From contig CAYVBE010000116.1 in the NCBI GenBank assembly GCA_964448935.1, positions 1 through 13,101 on the forward strand: a DNA stretch of 13,101 bases, read 5' to 3'. Within the stretch, counting starts at the first letter, position 1, and every line of letters begins with the position of its first letter. This DNA comes from CAYVBE01 sp964448935. Lineage in GTDB: Bacteria > Planctomycetota > Brocadiia > SM23-32. The notes beneath the pieces were generated by a model that was not told the DNA's origin, searched no databases, and saw only the letters and a program-made list of their open reading frames with translations. The position numbers and the translations under genes were made by a program. Positions 1 to 5,768 of this stretch are shown in pieces.

Positions 1-11
1 CGGACACGCAT
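1..11 (-). CDS. possible 5' end of a divergent gene, cut by the left edge
   Basis: On the minus strand an ATG lies at 11-9, preceded by a purine-rich GAGGTGG (20-14). Its GAGG core sits 5 bases before the ATG, a workable ribosome-binding-site distance. Only three full codons (Met-Arg-Val) fall inside the window, so nothing can be said about the product. A divergent gene would fit the lack of coding on the plus strand between 1 and 262. The call rests only on the start context and is weak. Confidence 0.17.
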
Positions 12-262
12 GTCCACCTCTTTTCAAGTGCACGCACGCTCTTTTGCGATGAGCCAGAATTACTGTCTCGTGCGGCCCCCAACACTCCGGCGGATGGTGT
101 CGGTTGTTGGTCCTGGTCGTTCCCTGCGATCTCCGTGGCTCTCCGGTGGCAGGGCCGTCTGAAGGGCAACCGATTGTTGCGTGCTCGGCGTGGCGGTGGT
201 ATCCTGAGGCTTTGCGGAAAAGGCGGTTCGCGGGGAGACATACTTAAGGCGGGTGATGAGGG
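12..262. other. non-coding stretch upstream of the ferritin-like gene
   Basis: No convincing gene is visible here. A plus-strand frame is open from position 1 to about 162 (50 codons from the ATG at 10), but its Arg/Ser-rich translation resembles no family I know. An out-of-frame ORF at 135-419 overlaps the real gene at 263 and looks like a shadow. The stretch should hold the promoter of the metal operon. I found no good -35/-10 pair and no obvious Fur, Zur or MntR-type dyad. Confidence 0.5.
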
Positions 263-760
263 ATGGCTACACGATTCAATGCGGGCGAGGTTTTTGAGAT
301 TGCGCAGCAGATTGAGCGTAACGGGGCGCGCTTTTACGAGGGGGCGGCGGAGACGGCGGGCTCTCCCCAATTGCGGGCTACGCTCACCGATCTGGCGGCG
401 ATGGAGAGGAATCATCTGAAGATATTCGAGGAGATGAGCGAAAGCCTGAGCGCCGAGGAAAGCCCGGGCACGGCTTACGATCCCAACGACGAGGTGCGCT
501 CCTACCTGCGCGCCGTCGCGGGCGGACAGGTCTTTGATCTGAGGGAGGACCCCAACGAGTGGCTGACCGGGGACCGGTCCGCCAGCGAGGTCCTGAAGAA
601 GGCCATCGAGCTGGAGAAGGAGACGATCATCTTCTACCTGGGCATTGAAGAGGCTGTCCCGGATGACCTGGGGAAGGAGTGGGTAGACGATATCATCCGG
701 GAGGAGATGAGCCACGTCCGCCTGCTGAGCGACCGCCTGGAAGCTGAACAGGAGCAGTAG
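263..760 (+). CDS. rubrerythrin-like diiron ferritin-fold protein
   Basis: This 165-aa cytoplasmic protein carries two repeats of the ferritin-like diiron pattern. Helix 1 has E18 (QIERNGARFYEG) and helix 2 has E48-x-x-H51 (MERNHLKIF). Helix 3 has E118 (ELEKETIIFY) and helix 4 has E148-x-x-H151 (REEMSH). This is the ligand layout of the rubrerythrin/YciE-like ferritin superfamily, whose members reduce peroxide or store and oxidise iron. There is no C-terminal rubredoxin domain (no paired CxxC), so it is a short rubrerythrin-like protein that would need an external electron donor. Residues 66-100 form a loop between the two helical pairs. The ATG at 263 is preceded only by a loose purine-rich stretch. 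It lies 55 bp upstream of a metal importer operon on the same strand and is probably co-transcribed with it, which suggests iron or oxidative-stress handling. The family is secure; the exact activity is not. Confidence 0.9.
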   Translation: MATRFNAGEVFEIAQQIERNGARFYEGAAETAGSPQLRATLTDLAAMERNHLKIFEEMSESLSAEESPGTAYDPNDEVRSYLRAVAGGQVFDLREDPNEWLTGDRSASEVLKKAIELEKETIIFYLGIEEAVPDDLGKEWVDDIIREEMSHVRLLSDRLEAEQEQ

Positions 761-800
761 ACGACGTGACGGCCGCACCGGTCTTTCGTGTCCGATGGAC

Positions 801-807
801 AAGGAGG
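801..807 (+). promoter_or_regulatory. Shine-Dalgarno site that sets the start of the metal-binding lipoprotein gene
   Basis: AAGGAGG lies 8 bases before the ATG at 816. It favours that start over the in-frame ATG at 795. Starting at 816 also puts a clean signal peptide at the N-terminus, whereas starting at 795 would prepend an acidic stretch (MDKEETR). Confidence 0.8.
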
Positions 808-815
808 AAACCAGA

Positions 816-1724
816 ATGCGAGCTACGGCTTTGTGTGTTGCAGTGTTGGCAACGCTGTGCCTGACGGCCTGTGACCGGGCTGAGCCGGCGGAACAGGCCG
901 GCGGCGGCGAGGAAGGGCTCAGGGCCTTCGTCACCATCCCGCCGCAGGCTACGTTCATTGAGCGCGTGGCGGGGAAACGGGTGAGAGTCAATGTGCTGGT
1001 CGAGGCCGGGCACAGTCCCCATACATATGAGCCGACCCCATCCCAGATGGTGCGACTGACCGGTGCGGATGTGTACTTCCTGATCGGCGTGCCGTTTGAA
1101 CAAATCCTGCGGGAGAAGATACAAAGTGCTAACCCGGACATGGCGATGGTGGACACCGGGGCCGGGATCAAACTGCGAAGGATGAAAGCACATGTCCATG
1201 AGCACGAACACGCGGAGCCGCACTCGGAGGAGGCGGGGCAGATGGACCCGCACGTGTGGCTGGACCCCGCCAACGCGAAGATGATGGGGCGCAACATCTG
1301 CGAGGCACTGGTCGAGATGGACCCCGAGCATGAGGCCGAATATCGGAGTAACCTGGAGTCCTTCCTGGCGGACCTCGATGAGCTGGACCGTGACATCCGC
1401 GGGATTACGGAGGAACTGCAGACCAGGGAGTTCATGGTCTTCCATCCGGCGTTCGGCTATTTCGCGGACGCTTACGGGCTGGAGCAGATACCGATTGAGA
1501 TCGAAGGCAAACAGCCCAGCGCCCGCGCGCTGCAGACGCTGATCGAGACGGCCCGCGAGGAGGGGATCAAGGTGGTATTCGTGCAGAAGCAGTTCAGCGC
1601 GCGCAGCGCGGAGGTGGTGGCCGGGGAGATAGGGGGAGAGGTCGTGCAGGTTGATCCGCTGGCCAGGGATTACTTCACCGGTATGCGCGAGATGGCACAG
1701 GCTTTTGCCCGGGCGATGCGATGA
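816..1724 (+). CDS. znuA: metal ABC transporter substrate-binding lipoprotein (ZnuA/TroA/MntA family)
   Basis: This is the 302-aa extracytoplasmic receptor of a class 3 metal importer. It starts with a lipoprotein signal peptide whose lipobox L16-T-A-C19 marks the lipidated cysteine. The cluster A-I ligands are all in place: H69 in GHSPHTYEP, H146 in DPHVWLDP, H210 in FHPAFGYF and D280 in VDPLARDYF. This is nearly the spacing of TroA. Between the first two ligands lies a His/Glu-rich loop (H126, H128, H130, H132, H136), a feature of zinc-specific ZnuA-type receptors. The motif VFVQKQFSARSAE near residue 255 is typical of the family. The ATG at 816 is chosen over the one at 795 because of the AAGGAGG site and the signal peptide. 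The stop overlaps the ATPase start (ATGA, 1721-1724), indicating translational coupling. The His loop argues for zinc, but manganese or iron cannot be excluded from sequence. Confidence 0.93.
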   Translation: MRATALCVAVLATLCLTACDRAEPAEQAGGGEEGLRAFVTIPPQATFIERVAGKRVRVNVLVEAGHSPHTYEPTPSQMVRLTGADVYFLIGVPFEQILREKIQSANPDMAMVDTGAGIKLRRMKAHVHEHEHAEPHSEEAGQMDPHVWLDPANAKMMGRNICEALVEMDPEHEAEYRSNLESFLADLDELDRDIRGITEELQTREFMVFHPAFGYFADAYGLEQIPIEIEGKQPSARALQTLIETAREEGIKVVFVQKQFSARSAEVVAGEIGGEVVQVDPLARDYFTGMREMAQAFARAMR

Positions 1725-2458
1725 GCGATGAGGATGTGGCGGTCGAGATACGGGACGTGGACTTCCGCTACGACGGTCCGCTGGTTCTGGAAAGCGTGAA
1801 CCTGACCGTTCCGGTGGGCGAGTTTCTGGGCATCATCGGCCCGAACGGCGGCGGAAAGACCACGCTTCTGAAGCTCATCCTGGGCCTGGAGCAGCCCGAG
1901 CGCGGGGAGGTTCGCGTTCTGGGAGGCACCCCGCAGTCCGCCCGGCTGTCCATGGGCTACGTGCCGCAGAGTTCCGATCTACAGCTCGAATTCCCCATCA
2001 CGGTGCAGGGCGTCGTCCTGACCGGTCGGGTGGGGCAGTCACGGCCGGTCTGGATCTATCGGCAGGAGGACCGGCAGGCGGCGGCGGAAGCGCTGGAAGC
2101 GGTGGAGCTGGCCGACCTGCGGGACCGCGTGTTCGGTTCGCTGTCCGGCGGGCAGCGCAAGCGCGCGCTGATTGCCCGCGCGCTGGCCACCAGGCCCGAG
2201 CTTCTGCTGCTGGACGAGCCGACGGCCGAGGTGGATCACCACGTCGAGCACGAGATATATGCGCTGCTGGAGGAGTTGAGCGAGGAGATGACCATCCTGC
2301 TGGTCTCCCACGACGTGGGGTGTGTGACCGAACACGTCGGCCGCGTTGCCTGCGTGCACCAGAGAGTCTTCTGCCACACCACCGAGGAACTGACCGGGGA
2401 GGTCATCGAGGCGATCTACAGCGGGCCGGTGCGGATGGTGGAACATCACGACGAGTAA
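1721..2458 (+). CDS. znuC: metal ABC transporter ATP-binding protein (ZnuC-like)
   Basis: This 245-aa ATPase powers the metal importer at the inner face of the membrane. It is a complete ABC domain: Walker A GPNGGGKTT at 40-48, Q-loop Q83 in VPQ, signature LSGGQ at 141-145, Walker B LLLLDEP at 161-167 with catalytic E166, and switch H197 in VSHD. After the D-loop the sequence TAEVDHH is typical of the Zn/Mn branch, where TAGVD is common. The C-terminus is His/Cys-bearing (C211, H213, C218, H219, H242, H243), which may be a metal-sensing tail, though that is only inference. Its start overlaps the preceding stop by four bases, and the permease begins 14 bp after its stop. The family is certain. 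The metal specificity is inherited from the binding protein. Confidence 0.95.
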   Translation: MSDEDVAVEIRDVDFRYDGPLVLESVNLTVPVGEFLGIIGPNGGGKTTLLKLILGLEQPERGEVRVLGGTPQSARLSMGYVPQSSDLQLEFPITVQGVVLTGRVGQSRPVWIYRQEDRQAAAEALEAVELADLRDRVFGSLSGGQRKRALIARALATRPELLLLDEPTAEVDHHVEHEIYALLEELSEEMTILLVSHDVGCVTEHVGRVACVHQRVFCHTTEELTGEVIEAIYSGPVRMVEHHDE

Positions 2459-2472
2459 CGGGAGCGGTGCGG

Positions 2473-3327
2473 ATGGTGGAGTTCATCCAGGCGCTTATGC
2501 GCCACGGATACCTGCAACGCGCGCTGGCGGCGGGGCTGCTGGCCAGCCTGGCGTGCGCCATCATCGGCACCTACGTGGTGGTCAAGCGCATAACGTTTAT
2601 CAGTGGCGGCATCGCGCACGCGGTTCTGGGCGGCATGGGCATCGCGTATTTCCTGGGCTACAGCCCGCTGGCGGGGGCGTTGTGCGCGGCGATCGTAGCC
2701 GCATTGCTGATCGGCGTGGTCAGCCTTCGCGCCCGGCAGAACGAGGACACCATTATCGGGGCCCTCTGGGCCATTGGCATGGCCATCGGTGTGGTGTTCA
2801 TGTACAAGAGCCCGGGCTACAAGGCCGATCTTATGAGCTACCTTTTCGGCAATATACTGTTGGTCGGGCCCGACAATGTGGTGCTGACGGCCGTGCTGGA
2901 TGTGGGCATCCTGATCGCCGTGCTTTTGTTCTACAAGCGCTTCCTGGCGATCTGCTTCGACGAGGAGTTCGCCCGTGTGCAGGGCATTAACGTGGACCTG
3001 TTCTATCTGCTGTTGCTCTGCCTGACTGCCCTTACCGTTGTGATACTTGTGCAGGTGGTGGGCATCATCCTGGTGATCGCTCTGCTGACACTGCCCGCTG
3101 CAACGGCGGGGCACTATGCGCGCAGCCTGAAGGGCATGATGCTCATAGCGCTGGGCGTGGGCGTGGTGTGCACGACCGGCGGGCTGGCGGTATCCTACCC
3201 GTACGACCTGCCCACCGGCGCTACCATTGTGCTGATCGCGGGCGGCATCTACCTGCTGTCAACGGTGCTGAACAGGCTTCTGCGGCGCAAAATCGCCGCA
3301 GCGCGAGAAGACAGGAAAGAAGGCTGA
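2473..3327 (+). CDS. znuB: metal ABC transporter permease (ZnuB-like, ABC-3 family)
   Basis: This 284-aa polytopic membrane protein forms the channel of the metal importer. It has about eight hydrophobic segments beginning near residue 17. The ABC-3 family motif SGGIAHAVLGGMGIAYFLG follows the second segment (SDGIAHA-like in relatives), and the coupling region DEEFARVQGIN lies near residue 163. The C-terminus is basic and cytoplasmic (RRKIAAAREDRKEG). The reading frame stays open back to 2320 inside the ATPase gene, but homology and context favour the ATG at 2473. A GGGAG site at 2460-2464 lies 8 bases before it; a GTG at 2467 is a less likely alternative. The gene ends within a 16-bp palindrome and faces a convergent gene 23 bp away, so this is the end of the importer operon. 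Confidence 0.94.
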   Translation: MVEFIQALMRHGYLQRALAAGLLASLACAIIGTYVVVKRITFISGGIAHAVLGGMGIAYFLGYSPLAGALCAAIVAALLIGVVSLRARQNEDTIIGALWAIGMAIGVVFMYKSPGYKADLMSYLFGNILLVGPDNVVLTAVLDVGILIAVLLFYKRFLAICFDEEFARVQGINVDLFYLLLLCLTALTVVILVQVVGIILVIALLTLPAATAGHYARSLKGMMLIALGVGVVCTTGGLAVSYPYDLPTGATIVLIAGGIYLLSTVLNRLLRRKIAAAREDRKEG

Positions 3328-3338
3328 ACGCGTTCAGC
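3323..3338. terminator. 16-bp perfect palindrome between convergent genes, possible bidirectional terminator
   Basis: GCTGAACG/CGTTCAGC is an exact self-complementary sequence that includes the stop codon of the permease gene (3325-3327). It lies 13 bp from the end of the convergent minus-strand gene. As RNA it could fold into a 6-bp stem with a CGCG loop. There is no U-tract on either strand, so intrinsic termination would be weak. It could instead be a protein-binding dyad. Confidence 0.35.
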
Positions 3339-3350
3339 AACGGCGGCGGG

Positions 3351-3725
3351 TCACTGGCCGCCCTTGAGGTCGCCGAAGTCCACGATCTGCTGACCCGCTC
3401 CGCCGGCCTGGTCGGGAGTCACGATCTGGCTATCCTGCTCCTGCCGCAGTCGCTGGATCTGCTGCTCCATGCGGCGCCGGACCTCTTCAACCTTCGGTTC
3501 GGCTTTGTCGGAATACTGCTCGAAGGCGTCCTCGATGTCGTCCGCTTCGATCTCGAAGGAGATCGGTATCTGCTGGATGCCCATCGGCGTGCGCATGTTG
3601 AGCGTGGCCCGTCCCAGGAAGCGCACCTCGTCCGCGTCCACGGCCTGAAGGCGGTCAATCAGCTTGATCGGAAAGTCCTCGTCGCCGGTGTCGTCCTGTA
3701 CGAACTCGTGCTTCTGGTAGATCAT
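3351..3725 (-). CDS. uncharacterised 124-aa protein with C-terminal coiled coil
   Basis: I do not recognise this protein. Its 124 residues begin MIYQKHEFVQDD, with no signal peptide or membrane segment. Residues about 18-60 look like mixed beta structure (FPIKLIDRL, VRFLGRATL, IQQIPISFEIE). Residues about 74-100 are a charged amphipathic helix rich in Glu, Arg and Gln (KVEEVRRRMEQQIQRLRQEQ) that probably forms a coiled coil. A Gly/Gln-rich tail follows. There are no cysteines and no catalytic-looking motif, so a structural, adaptor or oligomerising role is more likely than an enzymatic one. A GGAG site (3736-3733) lies 7 bases before the ATG, which supports real translation. It lies 135 bp downstream of the fusion-protein gene on the same strand and may be its last operon partner or have its own promoter. 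That it is a gene is fairly sure; its function is unknown. Confidence 0.7.
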   Translation of the reverse strand: MIYQKHEFVQDDTGDEDFPIKLIDRLQAVDADEVRFLGRATLNMRTPMGIQQIPISFEIEADDIEDAFEQYSDKAEPKVEEVRRRMEQQIQRLRQEQDSQIVTPDQAGGAGQQIVDFGDLKGGQ

Positions 3726-3820
3726 GCGGGCACTCCGCGAAAGAAGGTTGACGGATTAATCCCCCGACTATGCACCGTAGCACACCAGTGCGGGTCGTGC
3801 AAGGCCGACGGCGGGCTCGC

Positions 3821-3856
3821 GGTGGCGGAGTGGACGGCGTAGCCAGAAGCGCCACC
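3821..3856 (-). terminator. inverted repeat just after the fusion gene, possible hairpin
   Basis: GGTGGCG (3821-3827) pairs with CGCCACC (3850-3856) around a 22-base loop, starting 4 bases beyond the stop codon of the minus-strand fusion gene. The position fits a transcript-end or mRNA-stabilising hairpin. There is no U-run and the loop is long, so this is tentative. Confidence 0.25.
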
Positions 3857-3860
3857 TGCG

Positions 3861-5741
3861 TCAATCGGGCAGTTCAGGTTGGACCTCTACCCAGTCCTGG
3901 TCGCCGTAGGCTGATTCGTACATTGCGTGGAGTATGGCCTGGGTGCGACGGCCGTCGCGGCCGGGGCAGACCAGAGGGGCGCCGGTGCGCAGGGCGGCGG
4001 CGAAGTTGTCGGCCGAATTGAGCCATTCCGGTTCCTTTTTCACCGGCGGCCGGTCCGTCCACTCTCCGTCGCGGAACCACAGGCTGCGCCTGTCCCGGTT
4101 GGGACCGCCGGAGCTGAAGGAGACCGCTCCCTCCGTGCCGTGCAGCTCCAGGGTGTGATACCAGGTCTTCTGCGGGTAACACGTGGTGGCGTAGAGGGAG
4201 ACCACCTGCCCGTCGGGATACTGCAGCAGGGCGCAACCCAGGTCCTCGGCTTCTATGTCGTGCGTCTGCGTCCAGATGTTGCACCGGACCCGGTGGGGGA
4301 TTCCGAGAGTGAAGGCAAGCTGGTCCAGGTGGTGGATGTTCTGGTTGGACAGCACGCCGCCGCCGTCCCATCGGCGAGTGCCGCGCCAGCCGCCGTTGGC
4401 GCGGAAGTAGGCGTCGGTGCGGAGGACCTTCAGCGAAACCTGCCCGGAGAGCAGACGGCCGAAAAAACCGTCCCGGGCGGCTGCCCGGAGCGACAGATTC
4501 TCGGGTTTGAAGCGCATGCCGAAGTCAACGCCCAGGAGCAGGTCGTTCTCCTCGGCCGTCCGGATCATGGCGTCGCACGCCTCGACGGATGCCTCCATGG
4601 GCTTGGTGGTCAGCACGTGCTTGCCGGCCTTCAGGGCCTGCAGCGCCACCTCCGCGTGTCGTCCCGTCGGGGTCATCACATACACCACCTCCACATCGGG
4701 GTCTTCCAGCCAGGGAGCAAGTTCGGTGGTGTGCGGCACGTCCAGCTCTTCGCCGGCGGCTTGGGCCCGTTCACGGTCTATGTCCACGACGCCCACCAGG
4801 CGCGTCCCCGGGGTCTTCTGAAGCAGCCGCGAGCGGTTCTTGCCCATGCCGAGCCCGACCACGACGAAGCCCACGGGGTCGTAGTCCCGCACCACGGCGC
4901 GGCGCTCCTTGAGCGGCGATACGGCTTTCCCGGGCGCGGCACTCGGCCAGCAGCGCCTTAACTCCCGCACCACCGCGTGGGTGCGCTCCACGTTGCTCAC
5001 CTCGGGATCGGCGTTGTGCGTCTCGACGCTGACCGGCCCGTCATAGCCACTGACGGCCAGGAACTCCAGGACGCGGTCGTACGGTATCCGCGCCTCGGAC
5101 CCGGCCACGGCGCCGCGGGCCTTTACGTGGACGACGCGCGTCAGGGATGCCAGGCGGGCCATGAAAGCATCCGTGTCGCCCTCGCGGTTTTTCAGGCGCT
5201 CCCAGCCGTTGTGCACGTCCCACGCAAGACCCCAGTCCGGCTGTTCCAGCGCGTCGAGAACGGTCACAACTTCGTCCTCGGTGACTCCGCAATTCTCAAA
5301 AGCCAGGGTCAGGCCGGCCTCTGCGGCACGCTCGGCCAGGGGCGCGAACATATCCAGCACTTCCTGCAGCACGTCCGGTCTCTCGGCCACCTGGCCGCGC
5401 CGCTCGGCGGGCGGGTGCCAGTAGAAGAAACTCCGCACCAGTCGGCAGTCCAGCACGTCGGCCGCGCGGATGATGGCCTCCAGCTTCTCGCGCTCCTGCT
5501 TCTGCCTGTCAGGGCCCGGCAGAGTCACTTTGGCCAGTGAGGACTCCAGGCAGGCGACGTCGAGCCCCTGCTCCTCGATCGTGCGTTTCACCGCCTGCAA
5601 CTGATCCTGGCCCAGCTTCTCGAAATGCGTGCCCAGCACGCGCCCGCGCAGGTCAACCCGGTCAACACCCCAGGACTTGATGATGGGCAGCGCCTCGCCG
5701 ATGTCCAGCCCCAGCTCGTCCGTAAATACGGTCAGATACAT
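3861..5741 (-). CDS. fusion of sugar phosphate isomerase/epimerase (TIM barrel) and Gfo/Idh/MocA-family oxidoreductase
   Basis: This 626-aa cytoplasmic protein joins two enzymes normally encoded separately. Residues 1-265 form a xylose-isomerase-like TIM barrel with a full set of candidate metal ligands: E149 in LAFENCG, D175 in LAWDVHN, H205 in VVHVKARG and E240 in VSVETH. Residues about 288-626 form an NAD(P)-dependent Gfo/Idh/MocA oxidoreductase. They contain the Rossmann motif VVGLGMG (294-300), acidic D320 after the second strand, the catalytic Lys region T379-K380-P381 (usually EKP) and GGGVLSNQNIHHLD (460-473) with the catalytic-position H470. The linker is about 266-287. The start at 5741 has a GAGGTG site 6 bases upstream. 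The gene follows the URO-D-like gene by 27 bp, so they are probably co-transcribed. The likely chemistry is oxidation of a sugar or cyclitol to a keto form plus isomerisation or epimerisation, as in the separate IolG/IolE-type pairs. The substrate cannot be named. An internal GTG start at the domain boundary is noted separately. Confidence 0.92.
   Translation of the reverse strand: MYLTVFTDELGLDIGEALPIIKSWGVDRVDLRGRVLGTHFEKLGQDQLQAVKRTIEEQGLDVACLESSLAKVTLPGPDRQKQEREKLEAIIRAADVLDCRLVRSFFYWHPPAERRGQVAERPDVLQEVLDMFAPLAERAAEAGLTLAFENCGVTEDEVVTVLDALEQPDWGLAWDVHNGWERLKNREGDTDAFMARLASLTRVVHVKARGAVAGSEARIPYDRVLEFLAVSGYDGPVSVETHNADPEVSNVERTHAVVRELRRCWPSAAPGKAVSPLKERRAVVRDYDPVGFVVVGLGMGKNRSRLLQKTPGTRLVGVVDIDRERAQAAGEELDVPHTTELAPWLEDPDVEVVYVMTPTGRHAEVALQALKAGKHVLTTKPMEASVEACDAMIRTAEENDLLLGVDFGMRFKPENLSLRAAARDGFFGRLLSGQVSLKVLRTDAYFRANGGWRGTRRWDGGGVLSNQNIHHLDQLAFTLGIPHRVRCNIWTQTHDIEAEDLGCALLQYPDGQVVSLYATTCYPQKTWYHTLELHGTEGAVSFSSGGPNRDRRSLWFRDGEWTDRPPVKKEPEWLNSADNFAAALRTGAPLVCPGRDGRRTQAILHAMYESAYGDQDWVEVQPELPD
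4905..4910 (-). promoter_or_regulatory. Shine-Dalgarno-like site at the domain junction of the fusion gene
   Basis: On the minus strand AAGGAG (4910-4905, codons K278-E279) lies 9 bases before tandem in-frame GTG codons for V283 and V284 (4895-4890). Translation from V283 would yield a 344-aa free oxidoreductase, close to the usual family length and beginning just before its Rossmann fold. No ATG is available near the fold start, since M299 is already inside the nucleotide loop. Chance cannot be excluded, because AAG GAG is also an ordinary Lys-Glu pair. Confidence 0.35.
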
Positions 5742-5768
5742 CTCTTACACCTCGTTCTGTTGTGTCGG

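Noticed and set aside
174..202. TTGTTG (174-179) and TGGTAT (197-202) as a promoter for the ferritin-like gene.
   Set aside because: The spacer is 17 bp, but TGGTAT matches the -10 consensus at only three of six positions, which is not better than chance in this sequence.
3168..3842. A 224-codon plus-strand frame spanning the permease end and beyond.
   Set aside because: It overlaps the permease in another frame and is antisense to the 124-aa gene, which has its own Shine-Dalgarno site and a more protein-like composition.
3927..4961. A 344-codon plus-strand frame opposite the fusion gene.
   Set aside because: It is the complement of a well-supported oxidoreductase domain, has no recognisable motifs and lacks a convincing ribosome-binding site.
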